A stretch of DNA of 8,803 bases from Alangreenwoodia sp963602445. Its GTDB lineage: Bacteria > Bacillota > Clostridia > Peptostreptococcales > Anaerovoracaceae. The notes under the pieces were generated by a model. It was given only the letters and a program-made list of their open reading frames with translations, searched no databases and was not told the DNA's origin. A program made the translations under genes and the position numbers. Shown piece by piece: positions 5,917 through 8,803 of this stretch (within the stretch, counting starts at the first letter, position 1; every line of letters starts with the position of its first letter). The stretch covers positions 1 to 8,803 of the forward strand of contig CAVCIY010000108.1 in NCBI GenBank assembly GCA_963602445.1. The letters are read 5' to 3'.

Positions 5917-6864
5917 TCATATTGTGTATTTATCCGCGGCACTTGCAGAGCTTGCGGCACTTGCAGAGCTTGCGGCGCCTGTATCTTTTGCGGCATTTAT
6001 ATTCAATACGATGACAGATGCGAGGATGAGCAGCAATCCTGCTATCTTTGCTATACCGTGCGGCTCACCAAAGAGGAATATCCCGACGAGAGTTCCCACA
6101 AGAGGCTCCGTAGTTGCAAGAATCGCAGCGCGTCCTGCTTCCATATGATTCAGACCGACAGTATAAAGTATATATGGCACTACCGTGCCGATGATACCGA
6201 TTCCGAGAATCCACAAAATCGATGAAGGCTCCTTGGCAACGGACGACACAATGTCTGTGACATCTGCAAAAGGAACCGAAGAGATTGCTGAGAATACCAA
6301 TGTGTAAAATGTAACTGTCAGCGGTTCGTATCTTTTGAGCGCAAAGCTCCCGAATATCGAATATGTTCCGTAGAAAAAGCCCGAAGCAAGGCCTGTCGTC
6401 AGCACCCACGGCGTAACGGCATTTTGGCCGCCCGCAAGGAAACCCGATACAAGAAGGCAGCCCGTAAATGTGCAGATCAACGCCAAAATCTTGCGCCCGG
6501 TGATTCGTTCTTTAAATATAACAGCCGAAAGCAGCATCACGAAAATAGGTGATGTATAAAGCAGCATCACGGCTATCGATGCCTGTGAGTTTGCGATCGT
6601 TGTAAAATATGAAAGGTTGAACAGTGTCAGACTCACGAATCCGGCTGCTATAAAGCACCAGATGTCTTTTAGCTTAATCTTAAGCTTTTGAGGAAATCTT
6701 ATGACAATATAAATAAACAGCACGACGGCAGCTATAAGAACTCTGCAAAATCCGACTTGTACAGAAGTAATACCGACATCGGCCAGAGCATTTGAATAAA
6801 TGCTGAGAAGCCCCCAAAGCACACCGGCTCCCATTACGCATAATGATGAAAGCTTGCTGTTCAT
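5917..6864 (-). CDS. EamA/DMT superfamily transporter
   Basis: This 315-residue protein has about ten hydrophobic segments arranged as two EamA repeats (roughly residues 5-140 and 150-290), the standard layout of drug/metabolite transporter family exporters. Typical features are MGAGVLWGLLSIYSNAL at the start, LYTSPIFVMLLSAVIFKERITGRK closing repeat one, and GRAAILATTEPLVGTLVGIFLFGE in repeat two. Substrate cannot be told from sequence; amino acids or other small metabolites are common for the family. I chose ATG at 6864 because AGGAGG lies 6 nt before it. A GTG at 6879 would place that Shine-Dalgarno inside the gene. The cytoplasmic tail ends in an odd Ala/Ser run (GAASSASAASSASAAD) made by an 18-bp tandem duplication. 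A good promoter lies about 150 bases upstream, and the DUF554 gene follows. Confidence 0.93.
   Translation of the reverse strand: MNSKLSSLCVMGAGVLWGLLSIYSNALADVGITSVQVGFCRVLIAAVVLFIYIVIRFPQKLKIKLKDIWCFIAAGFVSLTLFNLSYFTTIANSQASIAVMLLYTSPIFVMLLSAVIFKERITGRKILALICTFTGCLLVSGFLAGGQNAVTPWVLTTGLASGFFYGTYSIFGSFALKRYEPLTVTFYTLVFSAISSVPFADVTDIVSSVAKEPSSILWILGIGIIGTVVPYILYTVGLNHMEAGRAAILATTEPLVGTLVGIFLFGEPHGIAKIAGLLLILASVIVLNINAAKDTGAASSASAASSASAADKYTI
5936..5971 (-). repeat. Exact 18-bp tandem duplication in the EamA C-terminus
   Basis: Two identical copies of gcggcacttgcagagctt (+ strand) occupy 5936-5953 and 5954-5971, followed by a partial third start (gcggc). On the coding strand the unit is six codons, giving the repeated Ala/Ser peptide of the transporter's tail. 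It keeps the reading frame, and the perfect identity points to a recent event or copy-number variation. Confidence 0.9.
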
Positions 6865-6870
6865 ACTGAT

Positions 6871-6876
6871 CCTCCT
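6871..6876 (-). promoter_or_regulatory. Ribosome binding site of the EamA transporter
   Basis: AGGAGG on the - strand lies 6 nt before the ATG at 6864. It decides the start in favour of this ATG over the in-frame GTG at 6879. Confidence 0.8.
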
Positions 6877-6976
6877 CACTCCAATAATAATCTTTTAAGA
6901 AAACGCCAAGTCATTAGTGTAAAACCCTCAAAAGCAAGGCAATCGGCATTTGTTTGTGTTTCGCACCAATGGCAAT

Positions 6977-7006
6977 TTATCCGAAACTGTCATATTTTTC
7001 GGATAA
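6977..7006. promoter_or_regulatory. Perfect 10-bp inverted repeat, candidate operator or leader hairpin
   Basis: TTATCCGAAA at 6977-6986 is mirrored exactly by TTTCGGATAA at 6997-7006, with a 10-base gap. It begins about 8 bases downstream of the -10 box of the EamA promoter, so it covers the transcription start and early leader. Half-site centres are 20 bp apart, suiting a dimeric regulator. As RNA it would form a 10-bp hairpin with a 10-nt loop, but no U-run follows, so it is not a simple terminator. I do not recognise the regulator. Confidence 0.65.
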
Positions 7007-7013
7007 TGATTTA

Positions 7014-7041
7014 ACTATAGTATTCTAAAAAAATTTGTCAA
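7014..7041 (-). promoter_or_regulatory. Sigma-A-type promoter of the EamA gene
   Basis: On the - strand, a consensus TTGACA (7036-7041) and TATAGT (7014-7019) are separated by 16 bases containing a T-run. It would give a leader of about 140 nt before the ATG at 6864. Apart from the inverted repeat at 6977-7006 I recognise no riboswitch class in that leader. Confidence 0.8.
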
Positions 7042-7096
7042 TGCAAAGTTCGCAAAAAAACAATTTTGTTTGTTAATATTTGTAAATAATAATAAC

Positions 7097-7227
7097 GGCG
7101 ATGCCTTTACCGGGAGCCCTGATTGCAATTCCGCAATGACCGCGCCGCCTTTAACAGGGGCTCCGGCGGCAAGCCGCCGACCGCAATTCCGCAAGCCGCC
7201 GGCGGCAATTCCAAAATACGGCGGCGG
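7097..7227. repeat. GC-rich palindromic repeat element
   Basis: The patch is much richer in GC than its flanks. It contains two related half units. GCCTTTAAC-like sequence occurs at 7103 and 7147, and GCAATTCCGCAA at 7125-7136 and 7183-7194. The second unit carries an extra 14-bp hairpin, GGCGGCAAGCCGCC, at 7165-7178. A perfect 12-bp palindrome GCCGCCGGCGGC follows at 7195-7206, and a third GCAATTCC at 7205. The layout is like a small interspersed palindromic element (REP or MITE type), but I see no terminal inverted repeats or target duplication to prove it. Confidence 0.5.
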
Positions 7228-7353
7228 CACGACACACAATTTCAACATAATTTTCCTACATATCGAACACCAAAAAAGCAGAGAACTCTTACATACAACC
7301 CACTCAAAGTTCATTTAGATGAGATATATTTATAAATGTAAATAAGAGTACGA

Positions 7354-7391
7354 GGTCAGACATCGGGTCAGGCATCGGGTCAGACAGTACG
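7354..7391. repeat. 12-bp direct repeat upstream of the secreted protein gene
   Basis: GGTCAGACATCG at 7354 and GGTCAGGCATCG at 7366 are followed by a diverging third copy starting GGTCAGACA at 7378. The array lies about 50-85 bases before the TTG start, within the probable promoter or leader of that gene. It could be a regulator site or a small minisatellite. Confidence 0.65.
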
Positions 7392-7420
7392 TTGAAAAAA
7401 TATACCATTGTTTTAGAAGG

Positions 7421-7428
7421 AAAGGAGA
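7421..7428 (+). promoter_or_regulatory. Ribosome binding site supporting a TTG start
   Basis: AAAGGAGA ends 10-11 nt before the TTG at 7439. The in-frame ATG at 7454 would be about 26 nt away, too far, so TTG is preferred. Starting there also gives a signal peptide with a proper MKRYKMK basic head. Confidence 0.7.
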
Positions 7429-7438
7429 GTGTATTATT

Positions 7439-8803
7439 TTGAAAAGGTACAAAATGAAGATATTGTCTTCACTCCTGGCGGTGTCGCTTATGGCGGCTGC
7501 CGTTCCTGCGGCTTATGCGGGTGAATCGGAAAGTGAGACTGAAGGCACAAATGTTGAGCTGACGGCGGAAGAAAACGGCTCTGCCGAAGTGACCGAGGAG
7601 GCATCCGGGACATCAAATCAGGCATCGTTTGGCGAGAATACGATTGACCTTTCGGATGACGGCATCAAGCTGAATGGAAAAGAAGTTGGAACTGATGAAA
7701 AGGATGATGTGTATACATCAAATGACATTATCTATTATCAGGACAAGGATACTTATGACAGCGGAAATACATATGGTGAAGGAACAGACGATGATAAGCA
7801 TACCGCAAAGGAAGCTGCGGCAAATACAGTCGTAAATATTACGGCAGCAGGGACCTACCGCATCAGCGGAAAGCTTTCCGCTGGACAGATCGCAATTGAC
7901 TTAGGCGACGATGCGAAGACAGATCCGAATGCTGTTGTTACACTTATTCTTGACGGAGCAGACATTACATGTGACGTAGCACCGGCAGTAATTTTCTATA
8001 ATGTATACGAGTGCGACACAAAATGGGTCGCATATGACAGCAGTGACGATGATTCCACAGAATATGAAGCCTCCGCGACAGTTGATACGTCAGCGGCCGG
8101 AGCAAATGTGATAATAGCCGACGGAACAACAAATAATATTACGGGATCACATGTCGCAAAGATTTATAAAGACAATGCCGATCAAAAGAAAAAATACAAG
8201 TTTGACGGAGCATTTTACTCTAAGATGTCGATGAATGTCACGGGCGAATCAAAGGGCACAGGCGTGCTCAATATCAATGCCGACAACGAAGGTCTTGACA
8301 CAGAGCTTCATCTGACGATCAACGGCGGAATTATCAATATTACATCTCAGGATGACGGCATAAATACAAATGAAGACGGAGTATCGGTTACTGCCATTAA
8401 CGGCGGTTCGCTTCATATAGTTGCGGGTCTTGGCAGCGAGGGTGACGGAATCGATTCAAACGGCTATCTCGTAATCAACGGCGGAACTGTTATTGCCTCA
8501 GGAAAGCCTCAATCAGACTCCGGTCTCGACAGTGATTGCGGTTCATATGTAAACGGAGGTTATGTCGTTGCGACAGGCTCGACTATGGACTGGGCTGAGA
8601 GCGATTCAAATCAGGTGACTATGAACCTGCAGTTCTCGTCAATGCAGGATTCCACGGAAGCATTGATCGTCACAGATACAGACGGAAAAGTAGTATTTGC
8701 CTACGACCCTGACAAGGATGAGACTGCCGGCTCAAACAGCCGCGGTTATCAGGGCGCAGTAGTGAGCTGCCCGGAATTTGCGGTAAATGACACATATTAC
8801 GTA
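7439..8803 (+). CDS. Secreted Cthe_2159-type carbohydrate-binding beta-helix protein (3' end outside window)
   Basis: The frame is open for 455 codons from a TTG start to the window end. Residues 1-27 are a signal peptide: basic MKRYKMK, a hydrophobic core, and AYA|G as the probable signal peptidase I site. There is no lipobox Cys, so it is not a lipoprotein. Residues ~28-90 are an acidic Ser/Thr/Glu-rich linker. From ~115 the family pattern of DUF4353/Cthe_2159 proteins appears: AGTYRISGKLSAGQIAID, LILDGADITC, GANVIIADGTTNNIT, FYSKMSMNVTGE and repeated INGG turns. Asp-rich rungs recur at GLD 285-287, GIN 307-309, GID 337-339 and GLD 362-364, as expected for a right-handed beta-helix that may bind calcium and acidic polysaccharide. 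The founding member is known to bind polygalacturonic acid. Cell-surface or extracellular glycan binding is inferred. The C-terminus, and any anchor, is not visible. Confidence 0.88.
   Translation, partial: MKRYKMKILSSLLAVSLMAAAVPAAYAGESESETEGTNVELTAEENGSAEVTEEASGTSNQASFGENTIDLSDDGIKLNGKEVGTDEKDDVYTSNDIIYYQDKDTYDSGNTYGEGTDDDKHTAKEAAANTVVNITAAGTYRISGKLSAGQIAIDLGDDAKTDPNAVVTLILDGADITCDVAPAVIFYNVYECDTKWVAYDSSDDDSTEYEASATVDTSAAGANVIIADGTTNNITGSHVAKIYKDNADQKKKYKFDGAFYSKMSMNVTGESKGTGVLNINADNEGLDTELHLTINGGIINITSQDDGINTNEDGVSVTAINGGSLHIVAGLGSEGDGIDSNGYLVINGGTVIASGKPQSDSGLDSDCGSYVNGGYVVATGSTMDWAESDSNQVTMNLQFSSMQDSTEALIVTDTDGKVVFAYDPDKDETAGSNSRGYQGAVVSCPEFAVNDTYYV

Larger units (their letters stand above)
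7042..7438. other. 397-bp intergenic region without a convincing gene
   Basis: This lies between divergent genes, the EamA promoter on the left and the carbohydrate-binding protein gene on the right. It contains an AT-rich start, a GC-rich palindromic patch at about 7097-7227, another AT-rich stretch (7235-7345) with weak -10-like sequences such as TATAAA near 7330 but no clear -35, and a 12-bp direct repeat at 7354-7391. The open frames crossing it on both strands are short, have no ribosome binding site and match no family I know. A promoter for the downstream gene must be here or outside sigma-A consensus, but I cannot place it. Confidence 0.6.

Noticed and set aside
6865..6879. GTG at 6879 as start of the EamA transporter
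   Set aside because: It would put the AGGAGG site inside the coding region. The ATG at 6864 has ideal spacing.
6880..7006. Riboswitch in the EamA leader
   Set aside because: I looked for conserved cores of common classes and recognised none; only the 10-bp inverted repeat stands out.
7015..7314. Possible small protein on the minus strand
   Set aside because: It starts downstream of no ribosome binding site, overlaps the EamA promoter at its end, and its middle is the GC-rich palindromic element.
7454..7456. ATG at 7454 as start of the carbohydrate-binding protein
   Set aside because: It lies about 26 nt from the only Shine-Dalgarno sequence and would shorten the basic head of the signal peptide. 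TTG at 7439 fits better, though the ATG remains possible.

Overview
This window looks like the chromosome of an anaerobic Bacillota bacterium, probably class Clostridia. The evidence is strong AAAGGAGG-type ribosome binding sites, moderate GC with a mixed codon choice, a GatCAB operon, a DUF554 protein, and a Cthe_2159-type carbohydrate-binding secreted protein. I cannot place it to family with confidence.

Positions 2-4725 (+ strand) hold the indirect Asn/Gln tRNA-charging genes. First comes the 3' part of gatA, which lacks about 100 N-terminal codons. One base of overlap (TAATG) leads into a very unusual 1171-codon gene. Its first ~512 codons are a complete zinc-type GatB. Then come ~80 codons of Ala/Gly/Asp-rich linker and a complete bacterial-type aspartyl-tRNA synthetase (AspRS). 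The AspRS has a His and a Glu-Thr pair at anticodon-domain positions that separate non-discriminating from discriminating AspRSs. The simplest reading is a covalent transamidosome: one polypeptide mischarges tRNA(Asn) with Asp, and its GatB half, with GatA (and GatC, presumably upstream), amidates it to Asn-tRNA(Asn). This fusion is the main discovery candidate.

Positions 4726-5097 lie between convergent genes and hold three structures. They are a degenerate array of fourteen 13-bp repeats starting right at the gatB-aspS stop, a perfect bidirectional terminator hairpin, and two extra 37-bp copies of the 3' end of the next gene, stop codon included.

Positions 5098-6864 (- strand) carry an EamA-type drug/metabolite transporter followed by a DUF554 (YqgA/YdfK) membrane protein. 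The transporter has a good sigma-A-type promoter with a 10-bp inverted repeat just downstream of its -10. Three 20-bp repeats lie between the two genes.

Positions 7042-7438 hold no convincing gene. They contain a GC-rich palindromic element in AT-rich surroundings and a 12-bp direct repeat. From 7439 to the window end runs the 5' part of a secreted beta-helix carbohydrate-binding protein that starts with TTG.

A theme of the window is short tandem repetition with unrelated units (13, 37, 20, 18 and 12 bp) at gene ends and between genes, plus Ala/Gly/Ser-rich tails on GatA, on the EamA protein and in the GatB-AspRS linker.
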